DNA of 64,000 nt from Todiramphus chloris collaris. Taxonomy: Eukaryota; Chordata; Aves; Coraciiformes; Alcedinidae. Below the pieces are notes generated by a model. That model saw nothing but the letters and a program-made list of their open reading frames with translations. It did not search any database and was not told the origin of the DNA. This document shows, in pieces, positions 23,657-35,559 of this stretch. Position 1 is the stretch's first letter. Each line of letters opens with the position of its first letter. The DNA lies in assembly GCA_025345505.1 (NCBI GenBank), contig JANVCC010000013.1, positions 2,092,728 through 2,156,727 of the forward strand. The letters are read 5' to 3'. A program made the position numbers and the translations under genes.

Positions 23657-23700
23657 GGGGGGGGGGGGGGGGGGCGGGGGGGGGGGGGGGGGGGGGGGGG
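23657..23700. repeat. Poly-G tract (G18-C-G25) in the PDE2A leader/promoter
   Basis: Forty-three of 44 bases are G on the plus strand (C on the PDE2A sense strand), about 185 bp upstream of the PDE2A start codon. It can form G-quadruplex on the template strand. The length may be unreliable, because such tracts are poorly sequenced. Confidence 0.8.
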
Positions 23701-23893
23701 CGCCCTTGATTGACGGCGCCGCTGCGGCTCCGTGGGGCTGGGCGGAGGCCGAGCCGCTCCCGCGGAGGAGCCCGAGGGGTCGGCACCTGCCGCGGGCCGC
23801 GCCCGGCCTCGCCCGCCCCGCCGCGCCGCGCCGCGCCCAGGGGCACTCGCCTTTGTCTAGCGAGGGGCACGCGGGCCCTGAGCGACCTCCGCG

Positions 23894-23900
23894 CTTACCC
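23894..23900 (-). other. Potential splice donor of an upstream PDE2A non-coding exon
   Basis: On the minus strand CGCGG|GTAAGCGC is a near-consensus 5' splice site inside the CpG island, about 425 bp upstream of the PDE2A3 ATG. An alternative or non-coding first exon could end at 23899 and bypass the PDE2A3 exon. It is seen as a motif only. Confidence 0.25.
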
Positions 23901-24827
23901 GCGGCGGCGGCGGCGGCAACCGACCCACTGGGCAACGAGTCCTGCTGGGACCGCAAGACTGATGTGCCCCGCGGGCATCGGACAGCACAGAGCAACGCTG
24001 CGCAGCGCTGGTTCTGCCGGCGAGTCCCTGCCCCAAGGGTGCTGAGCAGCACCAAACCCACAAGCAGGTTTCTTCCAGGGGGGAACTGGGCAGCATCGAG
24101 CGATATGGAGCAGCACTGGCCCACAGGCAGGTCCCTGCCCCAGCGCAGTTCTCTCCTGCCGGTTCCTCCCAGCCCAGGTACTACCAGGGTCTTGCTGAGC
24201 ATACAGCCCTTCGCATGTGTGCAGCACTGAGCCTGACCAGAGCTTGTCTTGGCTGTGTTGGAGGAGCCCCTGAACTGTCTGTTTGGGCTTTGTAGGGTAT
24301 CGGGTGAGTTTGTTTGGAAAAGCATCCATCCTTTGTTAAATCAGGGTCAGGGCAGGTTTAGCCTGCCCCAAGATCCCACATCTCCTGGAACAAGAAGAGG
24401 AGATGAAGAAGGACTGAGAGCAGCTTAGACTTTTAAAGATACTTAAGCACAAGCTCCTTCCAATGCAAGCGCTAGAGACCTTAGGTGAAGCTAACAGGAA
24501 CCAGGTCCCGAACAAAGATCAGGAGGAGATCGTCCCACAGGTGAAGGTGAGGAGCAGAATTTCTTGCCTCAGGATGTTCTGGATGCTAAAAGTTCACATG
24601 GCTTAAGGGCAGCATTTTTATGTACACAATACAGAAACCATCAGTATCTCAGTACATCCCTGAGCACCACATGGTCAGAGGCTGAGAGAGAGCTCAGTTC
24701 CACGTGTACTTGCCGTGCTCTTACACTCATCCTTGGCACCTCTTGGCCACTGGCAAGAGATAGACCTTTGGTTTGAGCCACTACAGCTACCCTGGTGTTA
24801 CTCTGGTGAACTCGGAAGCATCTGAGC

Positions 24828-24992
24828 ATTGGCCCAGGGAAGCTGTGGATGTACCATCCCCGGAAGTGTTCAAGGCCAGGCTGGAGTGACCTGGTCTAGT
24901 GGAAGATGTTAAAGATCTAGTTGAAGGCGGGGTGGTACTAGATGATCTTCAAGGTCCCTTCCAGCCCAAATCATCCCATGATTCTATGATCT
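24828..24992 (+). mobile_element. CR1 3'-end fragment, plus
   Basis: GGAAGCTGTGGATG-type sequence, GTTCAAGGCCAGGCTGGA, TAGATGATCTTCAAGGTCCC and the tail CATGATTCTATGA identify the last about 165 bp of CR1. Confidence 0.85.
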
Positions 24993-25740
24993 CTCAGGTC
25001 CACAGACTTAGCAGCATCCTCCACATGCTCTCCATGTGCTGCTTTTGCTGCACAGTGTTACCAATCCACATCCCAAACAGAGAGCTTGGCTTCATATAAT
25101 GAGACTTTGCACTGAAAAGAGCAATTTTGGTTGCCCTTTAGTAGCCCTGCACATCTCCACTCCTCCCACTTGGACCTGGGGAGAGGGGACAAATGTGCCT
25201 TAAAATCATTGTGGATATGCTGGTATTCCCCTGCTCCATCATGAACCTATGAGCTGGGACTTATGAAGCAGCAATAGATAGCAAGAGATTAGCACTCAAA
25301 TCAGATCAGTTCCTATTGAATTCACAAGAATTAATATCCCCATGATCTACAGAAACAGAATCATGTATCATGTTGATTACCCAAGATCCTTCACCTGCAT
25401 TGTCCAGAGGGAGAAACTGAGGCCCACACCTGCCATGACTTGCCCAAATTTTATTCCAAGAGCTGACACTAGAGCCAGAGCTAATTTGAAGTTATTTTAA
25501 GGACCATCACCTTAATCTAATCCCTATTTCCATCCTGAGCCTGAGGTTTAGTGATGTCTTCATCCTCTGTCTGAGCTCACCTGGGGTTTTGAAGCACGTC
25601 CTGCAGTCATTGGAGGGGGTATCTGTTGTGGGACACTACAGGATGCTGTGGAGACTGGGAGCCATCCCTGTGCTAGCCCAAGTGTAAGAAGGCTCAACCA
25701 TTCAGCTCAGTGATTATATTTATTGCCTTCACTCATTTAG

Positions 25741-26003
25741 GACAAGAAAAAATAGCCTCAAGTTGCACCAGGAAAGGTTTAGGTTGGACAGGAGGAACAA
25801 TTTCTTCCCTCTCCAGATTGCCAAGACCTGTCCCAGGCTTCCCAGGGCAGTGTTGGAGTCCCCATCCCTGGAGGGGTTTCAAAGCTGTGGAGCTGTGGTG
25901 CTGGGGGACATGGTTCAGTGGTGTCCTGGCAGTACTGGGTTAATGGTTGGACTCAGTGATCTTGAAGATCTCTTCCAGCCAAAATTATTTGATGATTCTA
26001 TGA
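25741..26003 (+). mobile_element. CR1 3'-end fragment, plus
   Basis: It runs from GCCTCAAGTTGCACCAGG through GGAACAATTTCTTCCC, CCTGGAGGGGTTTCAAAG and GGGTTAATGGTTGGACTCAG to the tail GATGATTCTATGA. Confidence 0.9.
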
Positions 26004-27249
26004 GTGTTTTTCTTCGCTGTGTTGATATTATTTGATTTCCTCCCGGCAGGCTGGATCCTGCGAGAAAACAGCTGCGTGATGGTTCTTGTGTCAGCCCAGG
26101 CGAGCTGAGCAGCTGTTGCCACATGGTTGCACTTAACAGTGGTATTAACACACCCAAACTTTCCATCTTTCCTGCTTCTGGGCTCTGGTGGAGGTGTGGC
26201 CTGCACAGGAGGCCTTGCTTTCTGCTGCTGTTTCTTACAGACTTTCTAGAGCCCAAGATGTGGGACTGACCTGGAGTCAGTCGGCAATGTAGAGGATGTT
26301 CCTTGAGACCCACAGGGATGCCACAGGACTGATCCAGTCCCTACATCATGCACTGGCACTGATGGACGTGGGAAAAAAAGGCATTTTCCAAGTACAGGCC
26401 ATGCAACACCCACCAAACTTGCTAACCCCCATGTGATGGAGCTGCCTTTCCACACCATCTTAGCATGAAGACATCTATGGGGAGCCTCCTTCTCCCAGAA
26501 AAGAAACAATTCCTGTGGTTGTTTATCCCAGCCTTTCTTATTCCCAAGAGACACTTTTGTCTGGCAATGGTCCTCAGCGAGAAGCAGCTGAGAAGATCAG
26601 AGCAGACCTAGGTGCAAGGTTCACCAAAAGGAACCATCCATCTCCACGTGAGGCAGGGACCACCACATCCGTGCATCCGCAACATCCAACCTGACAACCC
26701 CCTGGTGTGACGCCTGTCTCCCCTCTCCAAATGTTCTTTCTAGTGTTTAGAATATGTGGTTTTCTCAGCTCCACGTTGCTCTGTACTATTTTCTCCTCCA
26801 GAGAAAGCTCAGCCCTGTATCCAAGCAGCTTCTGAGTCCTTCTGCAAACAGCAGCACAGGCACTGTTTCCTCCGCTGTTCCTCCTTTCAGTGTCTGCAGC
26901 CCCAGGAGTTTCACAAATGCTGAGATACTTAAGTAGCCTGGTGGAACACTTCCACTGCTTCTGAAATATTTTGATGCATTTCATCTAAAATGCTTTGTTT
27001 TGTTTTGTTTTGCTTTGTTTTCAGATAAATCCCTCCTCACTCTTGCTTGGAAGTGCCCAGGAGAGCTGGACTGGTGTCTTGAGGACCTAGTGGAATTCTG
27101 GCTTGGGTTCATAAGCAACCAAAGGCTACAGGATCCCACCCAGGGTGAGGGACATGGCACAGATATCAGAGGGATATGACCTGGTGCATGACATGAAAAC
27201 TGGCAGCTGGTTTGGAGAACCAGAGGATCCTGAAGCATCCTTTGGCTCT

Positions 27250-27955
27250 CATGCCATATCTTGAAAAGGTTTCTCAGCAGATTTCAACCTGGCCTTGAAC
27301 ACTTCCAGGGATGCAGTATCCACTGCTTCCCTGGGCAACCTGTGCCAGTGTCTCACCAACCCCAGAGTAAAGAACTTTCTCGTTTTCAATTTAAATCTCC
27401 CCTCTTCCAGTTTGAAGCCATCACCCCTCATCCCATCACTACAAGTCCTTGGAAAATTCCCTGCCCAGGTTTATTGGAGGTCCCCTTCAGATAATGGAAG
27501 GATGCAATAAGGTCTCCCTGGAACCTTCTCTTCTCCTGACTGAACAACCCCAACTCTCTCAGCCTGGCCTCCCAGCAGAGGGGTTCCAGCCCTGAGATCA
27601 TCTTCATGGCCTCCTCTGGACCCGCTCCAACAGGTCCATGTCTTTCTTGTGTTGGAGGCTCCAGAGCAGGACGCAGTACTCCAGGTGGGGTCTCATGATG
27701 ATCGTCATGATTAAGATATCTAACCAGCTCCAGCTTCACCCCTGCACCCATCGAAGCTTTTCTTCCTCCAAGTGCTGCACTCTGTGGGCAGATACTTCTA
27801 CACCAAAGGAGGCGGTCCCTACCTGCTCCCTTCGGATGTTGTTGATCCATCACCTGCCAGCCTGCTCCTCGACAAGAATCTGCCATTTGGAGAAGGCAAG
27901 GACTTCTACAGCAAATCCCCTTGGCCTTTTCAACCATCCCTGATGTTCTGACCTC
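27250..27955 (-). mobile_element. CR1 LINE fragment, minus
   Basis: Reversed CR1 blocks CCTGGCCTTGAACACTTCC, CTTCCCTGGGCAACCTGTGC, TCAGCCTGGCCTCCCAGCAG and CTCTGGACCCGCTCCAACAG continue well into the element body. The reversed 3' tail itself is missing or diverged at the left end. Confidence 0.88.
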
Positions 27956-28127
27956 ACAGAACAAACTTGATGTGCTACCGGCATAAGGAATATGGGCGCT
28001 GGATGGGCATCACTGGGTGTTCATCACTGGGTGGGCATTGCTGGGTGGGCATCACTGGGAGAACGGGAGGGATGTGCCTGGGAGAGGTAGTGTGGGTGCT
28101 AGATGTGGTGGCCTGTCCCCTCCCATG

Positions 28128-28255
28128 CCCAGGGAAAAGGTGCTGAGGGACATGGCTTAGTGGTGACCAGCTAGTGCTGGATTGATGGTTGGACTCGATG
28201 ATCTTAAAGGTCTCTTCCAACCAGAGCGACTCTATGATTCTTTGATTCTGCGACT
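28128..28255 (+). mobile_element. Short CR1 3'-end fragment, plus
   Basis: GGACATGGCTTAGTGGTGAC, GGTTGGACTCGATGATCTT and GACTCTATGATTCTTTGATT mark the CR1 3' end. Confidence 0.85.
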
Positions 28256-28944
28256 GTGATGTCCCCAGTCTAGCAGAGTTCCTACAGGGCAAGCACTTCA
28301 GGTCTCTGGTCCAAGCTCCTGCTCAAAGGTGGGTCAGGCCATGGCTTCATCTGATCCGTCTCTGAAGATGTGGACCACACAACTTCTTTTGTCCACCATT
28401 TCCACTGCTCTGTGGGGGAAAGGTTTCTCCATACACCCAGTGTGAATGTCTGTGCTTCCTGTGGACACCGACTAGAGCTGCAGTGTGGGTTGCTTATAGC
28501 CTCCGGCCCACATTAGGAACCCAACAGCAGGAATGCAGCACCCTCCAAGTCCTCCAACACCTCACCAAACTGGAAGCTACTTCCACACACCAGGGTCCTG
28601 TGGGGCTTAGACCCCTATGGATCTGGTTCTGAGCACAACTGCTGGAGCTCCCTGGGGTGGGTGACCCGAGGCAGACAGACCTGGGCCATGGTGCAGGAAT
28701 GAGACCCTGGTAATGGCCAAAGAGACACACTAAGAAACCTTCTCCAAGTGCATCCAAAGGGCCCCTGGAATGGGAATAGGGCTGGCCTTGAGGATCCAGG
28801 GGAACTCTGACTCGGTTTCACAAGCAGTTAAGGACTACAGGATCCTATTCAGGGTGAGGAACATTTTACAGATGTCAGGATGATGTGACCTTCTGCTGGA
28901 TGCCATAAAAATGTGAGGGTCCAACATGGCATCTCCTACAATGT

Positions 28945-29257
28945 TTAAAAATATCTAAAGGGCAGGAGTCAAGAGGATGGGGCCAGACCTTTGTCAGTGG
29001 TGCCCAGTGACAGGACAAGGGGCAATGACACAAACTGGAACCCAGGAGGTTCCGTCTATGAGAATAAACTTCTTTGCTGTGAGGGTGCCAGATCCTGGCC
29101 CAGGCTGCCCAGAGAGGTTGTGGGGTCTCCTTCTCTGGAGAGATCCCAAACCCACCTGGATGTGATCCTGGGCACCCTGCTGGAGCAGGGGGCTTGGACA
29201 AGATGATCTGCAGAGGTGACTTCCAAACCCCACCATGCTGAGTTTCTGTGAAATCCC
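28945..29257 (+). mobile_element. CR1 3'-end fragment, plus
   Basis: Same subfamily as the elements at 5.8-6.6 and 54.9-55.8 kb: GTGGTGCCCAGTGACAGGAC, AACTTCTTTGCTGTGAGGGT and GACAAGATGATCTGCAGAGG, followed by a decayed tail. Confidence 0.9.
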
Positions 29258-29389
29258 TCTTGTTTCTCCACACGCTTCTGTGTCAGATGCAGCAAACAAC
29301 CTTCTGATGGAGTTCATGGCAATCCCCACTCTCAGCGCTGATGGTGTCTGCACATCTTTATGGACTGTCAGGAAGCGAAGCGCTGTCGG

Positions 29390-29640
29390 CTTTTCAAAGG
29401 CATCGTTACAGTTACATGCCCTCGTACCGGTGTTTGTGTTGTGAATATGAAACGAGCCTTGCTTTCGACTTCTACAGAGCCTCCTTAGCTACAGGATTGA
29501 ATTTTTCAAGCTCTGAATAGCCGTGCATTGTCCTCGAGTGCTCATTGTGCAGGATACCAATGCCACCGCTAATGTAGATGTTATTTGCTGATACAAACCA
29601 ATTTGCTCTGCAGATACATTTCCTCAACAAAAGGGCTCAG
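29390..29640. other. Unique, lower-GC block upstream of the PDE2A promoter
   Basis: About 250 bp of non-repetitive sequence with balanced composition, unlike the surrounding GC-rich repeats. It lacks coding character. It is a candidate conserved non-coding element about 5.5 kb upstream of the PDE2A CpG island, on composition alone. Confidence 0.2.
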
Positions 29641-29796
29641 TATCACTGCCACCCCGTGCTCAGAGCTGCAGGTTCCAGACAGCAATTTGCACCTTTGCTG
29701 TGCATTCAAGGGTTCCTTCCTTCAGAGATACCCCAGCAGATCAGCCCAGTGTCCTGGGGACTGAGTCATGCTTGGCTTCCCTACTTCCAGGGTTTC

Positions 29797-30735
29797 ATAG
29801 ATTCACAGAATTGTTTTGGTTAGAAAAGACCTCTAAGATCATCAAGTCCAACTGTTAACCCAGAACTGACAGGTCACCCCTAAACCATGGCCCTCAGCAC
29901 CACAGCTCCATGGCTTTGAAACCCCTCCAGGGATGGGGACTCCACTACTGCCCTTGGCAGCCTGGGACAGGCCTTGACAACCTTTTGCAGAAGAAATTGT
30001 TCCTTCTGTCCAACCTAAACCTCCCCTGGTGCAACCTCAGATCATTTTCTCTTGTCCTGTACTTGTTTCTTGGGAAAAAGAGACCAATCCCCACCTGGCT
30101 CCAACCTCCTTTCAGGGAGTTTTTGTGAGTGAGAAGGTCTCCCCTGAGCCTCCTTTTCTCCAGGCTCAACAACCTCAGGTCCATCAGTCTCTTCTCACAA
30201 CACTTGTGCTCTAGACCCTTCCCCAGCTTCATTGCCCTTCTTTGGACACGCTCCAGCCTCTCAATGTCCTTCTTGAGTCAGGGGCCCAAACCTGAATCCA
30301 GGATTTGAGAGGTGGTCTCCCCAGTGCCCAGTCCAGGGGGATGATCCCTGCCCTAGTCCTGCTGGCCAAACTAGTGCTGATCCAAGCCACGATGCTGGTG
30401 GCCTTCTTGTCCATCTGGGCACACACTGGCTCATCTTCATCCACCTGTCAACCCCCCCCAGGACCTTTTCTACTGGGCAGTTCCAGCCACTCTGCTCCAG
30501 ACTGGAGCATTGAAGGGGGTTGTTGTGACCCAAGGGCAGGACCTGGTCCTTGGCTTTCTTGAACCTCATCATGTTGGTCCTGGACCATTGATCCATCCCG
30601 TCAAGACCCCTCTGTAGAACCTCCTACCCTCCAGCAGATCAACACACTCACCTAACTTGATGTCACCAGCAAACTGACTGAGCATCCCCTTGATCCCCCT
30701 TTCTTAGGGCTGTCTCTCAAGCATCTCTCTACATT
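29797..30735 (-). mobile_element. Long CR1 LINE fragment, minus
   Basis: It begins with the reversed tail TTCATAGATTCACAGAATTG. Full-length 3' blocks follow in reverse order out to the GTGCTGATCCAAGCCACGATG and GACCCCTCTGTAGAACCTCC region. This is one of the longest CR1 copies in the window. Confidence 0.9.
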
Positions 30736-31158
30736 CATCCACCACCCCATGCACCCTGAATAAATTCCAAGCAGTCACAGCTGGGCAGGGAGGTGGTGGG
30801 AGCTGGACATTGGTTGCTCCCAGTGGTGTCAGGGCTGCTGCTGCTGCAGGGTTCTGAGGGATACTGGGGGTTCCCACTGGCATAAAAGCAAAGCATAGGG
30901 TTTGGTAGGTCCATGCAGGTCACTTTGCAGCCCCTACATCTCCTTTTCCATGACCTGACCCAACAGCAGAGGGCAAAAGGGAGGAATTTGAGGAAGACAT
31001 GATGCCTTTGAATGATGGGCATGTGAGCTCTGCCCGGGATGGATGCAGCCCTACGAGCTATTGCCAATATCATCAGTATTCCTGCTGAAGAAAGCGCTTC
31101 TTCTGTTGCTCCTGTAGGAACAGCTGTAAGAAAGTTCAATTTCAGCAGTTTGGGTTTT

Positions 31159-31181
31159 CCCCCCCCCCCCCCCCCCCCCCC
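31159..31181. repeat. Poly-C run (23 bp)
   Basis: A pure C run in intergenic sequence. It creates glycine-rich artefact frames on the minus strand. Confidence 0.85.
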
Positions 31182-31361
31182 GATTTTTCCACATGCTTGA
31201 AAGCCCAAGGAGTCTTTCAATGAGGGAAGAAAATGGCAAAAAGGAGAAAAGCTTTTCCATTTTCATTGACATTTATCATGGGAACAGAAAAAGAACAGAA
31301 AACAACACCCAGAGGAACCCGAAGCCTTGTTTTTATCACAAGGTCGGTACAAGATGTTCTC

Positions 31362-31382
31362 AAAAAAAAAAAAAAAAAAAAA
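31362..31382. repeat. Poly-A run (21 bp)
   Basis: A pure A run. I see no retrocopy upstream of it and no flanking duplication that I can support. Confidence 0.8.
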
Positions 31383-31945
31383 GGAAAGAAATCCTCAATG
31401 GTGAGGAAAATGATTTCCCATGTCTGCAGGTACAACAGCTCTGCCGTGATATGGGCAGAGCGGGAAGAAGCCCCCCACCCTGCGATTTTGGGACAGGGAT
31501 GGAGGTCCCAGAGAGCTGTCTGGAGGTTGTTTATGGGTTCAGCATCCCACCACAGCATGGTCCTGTGCTGGGGAAGATGCTGCAGGGAGAGGTGGCATAT
31601 GATGCCAGCTCTTGCCAGTGCCCACCCCATACTGTGCCAATGCCAGCTGCCATCCCTGTAAACAACGATGAGCAAAGGGACAAGCAAGGAATGCTTTGAG
31701 GGAAGTCTCAGTGTCCCCTGCCCCAACAGCACAGGGGCAATCAGAGACAAGGAAGCAGCTGACAAGAAGATCTTCTGACCAGATTAGGGAAGGGAAATGA
31801 AACCCTGCATCACAATCTGCTCATCAGCTATCATCAGACAAGGACGAGGCATTAAGGGGAGCAATGTGCTTATTGGGGGACTCTAATTAGTGTCACCCTG
31901 TAATGCCCAGCAGCCCTATTCCCCTCCCAGTAACCTCCCAGTAAA

Positions 31946-32118
31946 TCATAGAACCATAGAGTGGTTTGGGTTGGAAGGGACATTGAAGATCATCTAGTTC
32001 CAACCCCCCTGCCATGAATGGGGACACCTCCCACTAGGTCATGTTGCTCAAAGCCCCATTCAGACTGGCCTTGAACATTTCCAGGGGTGGGGCATCCACA
32101 ACTTCTCTGGGAAACATG
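31946..32118 (-). mobile_element. CR1 3'-end fragment, minus
   Basis: Reversed tail ATCATAGAACCATAGAGTGG, then GACACCTCCCACTAGGTCATG and GGCCTTGAACATTTCCAGGG. It is joined directly to an oppositely oriented CR1. Confidence 0.9.
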
Positions 32119-32518
32119 TTCCGTATGTACAGCATCCTGGTTTGGATCAGCACTAGTGTGACCAGCAGGACTAGGACAGGGATTGTCCCCCTGGACTGGG
32201 CACTGGGGAGGCTGCCCCTCAAATCCTGGGTTCAGGTTTGGGCCCCTCACTCCAAGAAGGACATTGAGGGGCTGGAGCATGGCCAGAGAAGGGCAACAAA
32301 GCTGGGGAAGGGTCTAGAGCACAAGTCTTGTGAGGAGCAGCTGAGGGACCTGGGGTTGTTGAGCCTGGAGCAAGGGAGGCTCAGGGGAGACCTTCTCACT
32401 CACAACAACTCCCTGAAAGGAGGTTGGAGCCAGGTGGGGGTTGGTCTCTTTTTCCAAGGAACAGGCAACAGGAGAAGAGGGAACAGCCTCAAGTTGCTCC
32501 GGGGGATGCTTAGGTTTT
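32119..32518 (+). mobile_element. CR1 internal fragment, plus, truncated at its 3' side
   Basis: It starts near GATCAGCACTAGTGTGACC and passes through CCAAGAAGGACATTGAGGGG and GGTTGTTGAGCCTGGAGC to CTCAAGTTGCTCCGGG and TTAGGTTT. The remaining 3' end is absent and a GGGGAA repeat follows. It is head-on with the minus CR1 at 31946-32118. Confidence 0.88.
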
Positions 32519-32534
32519 GCTTAGCAAGAGAAGG

Positions 32535-32822
32535 GAAGTGGAAAAAGGGGAAGGGGAAGGGGAAGGGGAAGGGGAAGGGGAAGGGGAAGGGGAAGGGGAA
32601 GGGGAAGGAAAGAGAGGGAAGGGTGATGGAAAGGGAAGGGGAAAGGAGAGTGAAAGGGGAAAAGGAAGGATGGGGAGGGAAGGGGACAAGGAGAAGGGGA
32701 AAGGGAGAAGGGGAAGGGGAAAGGAAAAAGGAAAAAGTGGGAAAGAAAAGGGGGAAGGGGAAGTGGGAAGGAGAAAGGGAAGGAGAAACAAGAGGAAGGG
32801 GAATGATAAGAGGAAAAGGAAG
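32535..32822. repeat. Polypurine (GGGGAA)n tract
   Basis: About 14 near-perfect GGGGAA units are followed by about 200 bp of degenerate purine-only sequence on the plus strand. It is a mirror-repeat-rich tract able to form triplex DNA. Open frames through it on both strands (KGKGKG-type and PFPLPF-type) are artefacts. Confidence 0.9.
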
Positions 32823-33762
32823 TTGTGTGAGTCAGCCACCTTCCCCAGGCTGGTTTCCCAGAACCACAGGCTGGTCCCACCAGCCCACAGCTCCCCTTGC
32901 ATGACAGGAGCAGCAGAAGGGCAGCTGGTGTCAGACCCGGGGGCCAAATCCAGCACTTGTCACTGAACATGCCTTCCAGCCTCTCTCAGCATCCCCTGCC
33001 TGGTCGCATCTGTCAGCTGGGGTGCAGGGAGGGGACAGGGACCCGCCAGCTTCATTGCACCGAGACTTCACATGGGTGCCCTTGCCCAGGGCTGATCGGG
33101 AGAGACACTGTGGTGGCTGGCTGGGAGGAACTTCTGCCCCTTCCTTTCCAACCACCATTTTCATTGCCCAGTAAACGCTCCCACCTCGTGTTGTCTGATG
33201 TGTCCCCAAGACCAAAGTCAGGGGGAAAATCCCTGTGGTGGCCATTCCCTGGGTGGCAGCACCTATCCGTGGGCTGTGTCGCGATGGGGGTGGAGGGGGT
33301 GTATCACCTGTCATACAGATGGTGGGAGATGGGAATTTAAGTAGGGCTGAAGGAACAGACCTGATCCCAGGCCATGGGAATCATTGGAAATCATCAGGTC
33401 CCAAATTCCTGTTGTTCCCCTGCCCATCACTCAGAGGCAGGGGTCCTTCCCCTGGTTTGGGGGTGACAGGAAAGCAAGGGGGAGATTTTCCTCTCCACCA
33501 AACACCACCTCACACCAGGATGGGTTGCAGATGGATCTGGGAAGGCACTGGGGACAGGGAACAGGGCAGGGAGCAGGGACAAGAGGAGCAGAACAGGGCT
33601 CTGTACTCCTGGAAAGGAGTGTCTCAGTGATCTGCACCCCAACAGTGCTTGGGAAGCCCAGAGAATGTGTCTCTGCACCCTCAGTGTCCCCTTGGCATGG
33701 TTCATGGGTGCACCCAGGGTGCAGGATGGGACCGTGAGCTGAGCTTCTCCCTCTCATGACCT

Positions 33763-33937
33763 CCTTCACAAGGTTGTGGACTCTCCTTCTCTGGAAAGAT
33801 TCCAAATCTGCCTGGGCACAATCCTGTGCACCCTGCTGTGGGTGACCCTGCTGGAGAAAGGGGGTTTGGACAAGATGATCTCCAGAGCTCCCTTCCAACC
33901 CCCAACCATGCTGTGGTTCTGTGATTCTGTGACCCCA
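33763..33937 (+). mobile_element. CR1 3'-end fragment, plus
   Basis: GGACTCTCCTTCTCTGGAAA, GTGGGTGACCCTGCTGGAG and GACAAGATGATCTCCAGAG, then GTGATTCTGTGAC. It is the same subfamily as 5.8-6.6 kb. Confidence 0.88.
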
Positions 33938-35559
33938 TCCATGCTCTGTGAAAAAACAAAGAATAAAAAACACGATGGGCATCTACTGGGGAAAAATCAG
34001 GAAGGGAAAAGAAAAGGATATATCAAACCAAATAATCCCACTGCCCAAGCAGATGCAAGGCGGTGGAAATTCCCACCCACCTCATTCACGCACAGGTTGG
34101 CTCCCACAAAAGGGAGCTGAGAGGGATTAAATGTGCTGAAGGCAGGACTGGATTACACAAAATCGATGCCAGGTGGTGGCGGTGGCAGCGGCAGTGGCTT
34201 GTGCTGGGTAATGATCAGGCAACTCGTGACACAAAGCCATGCAGATCGTCACCTTGTTGTTGAACAAGTCCCAGGGGCAGCGTGGGGTTGGTGGCACCTG
34301 CACACTTGGGGATGGGTTTGCTCACTGTCCCCTGCCCCAACTGTTAGGGTCACAAGTGTGGCTTTGGCATAGTTTTCAGGGGCCAGGGAAGGGATAAAAC
34401 TCACCACTTGGGGTTTGGAATGTCCATAGTTGGGATCAGGGAAATGTTTCCTCCGTCTCTTCCCCACCAACAATACCCCCAGCTCTGAAGTAAGCCCAAG
34501 CAAGTGCTGAACTGAGTAACCTGCTTGCTCGTGCACATCACCCTCTGAAAGCCACCAGGAACATCCCCAAGGGATGGCACAAGGCTCCAAAATACTCATT
34601 CCAAGAATCTCCTTTCCAATCCATCTGCCTCAAACCACAGACCACGAGCAGCAAGGAGAGAACTCAGCCCCACCCTGGATGGTGAAGACATGTCCCCTGG
34701 GTGACAGCCCCACTCACTGCCATACTCTGGGGCTTTTTAGGGTGGGGAAAAACAGGGCTGGGGTTTCCAGGGGTGGCGGAGGAACTCAGTGACCCACTGG
34801 GCTGCAGAAGGGGCCTGCAGCATCCCTGGAAAATCCTTCTGCATGGGGTGGCTCAGCTCTGCTTCCCACGCTGTAAACAAGGTCTTGGCCGTTTCTTCCC
34901 AGCAGGTGAAGGCAGTGAAATTGCTATGGAAGCAAGCAAGTGACCTGGAGCTATGGAATGCAATGGTCACAGGTGTCAGAGCAGCCTCTGATCTATTGGG
35001 ATGCCCAGTGACACATTCCCAGGTGGGTACCAACCCTCGGGATCTGGGCATCAAGGTCAGCACTCAATTCCAGGGTCAATGGAGTTTGCCAAGTCCTTCA
35101 GCAACAGGTACCAGTGCAATGTGAGGGTTTGTCACTGGTGGGACAGTGGGGACACACGTGGTGGTGGTGGCACATGGGACTGGCACGCTGCCGCCCCAGC
35201 AGCGGGCTGCCAGGGCTCGCAGGTAGCCATGGCAACCTCCCAGCGGGATGCTGCGCCAATAAATAGCCAATTTGAAGTGATTGTCCTCAAAGAGCTGGTG
35301 GCGTTTTTTTTTTGTTTTTAATACGTGTGTGTGAGCAAGTCCCACCATTCCTTCTAGTTTCCCCCCCTTTTTTTTTGTTCTTCTTTTATGCTGCATTCAA
35401 GACCTGAGCACTGCTGTGTGATGGAGGCTCAGCAACTCTTCTGTGTGTTAAAGGACACAAAGTGGGTTTATCCCCCAGCAAACATGGAAGCAGGCTGAGT
35501 TTGTCCATCAGCTGCCTGTGCCCAGAGCTGCTTCTTACCTGGGCTGTGAAGGCCAGAAT

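Larger units (their letters stand above)
23404..24100 (-). promoter_or_regulatory. PDE2A: PDE2A promoter CpG island and 5' UTR
   Basis: CpG density rises sharply here. There are GC-box-like sequences (CCCGCCCCGCCGCGCCGCG around 23811-23832, GGGCTGGGCGGAGGCC around 23734), a GCG triplet run at 23901-23917, and a 44-bp tract of G broken by one C at 23657-23700. The island ends in the PDE2A first coding exon, which is why I read it as that gene's promoter and leader on the minus strand. I see no TATA box; CpG-island promoters normally lack one. The transcription start cannot be fixed from sequence. Confidence 0.75.

Noticed and set aside
23178-24230. 350-codon plus-strand open frame over the CpG island
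   Set aside because: It is open because of extreme GC content and poly-G (glycine run). The real coding signal here is the short PDE2A exon on the other strand.
31362-31382. Poly-A run as the tail of a processed pseudogene
   Set aside because: The sequence upstream shows no similarity to a coding gene, and I see no flanking target-site duplication.
32041-32904. 287-codon plus-strand open frame
   Set aside because: It is made of CR1 sequence followed by the GGGGAA repeat (KGKGKG). The CR1 part reads like a decayed fragment, not a host gene.
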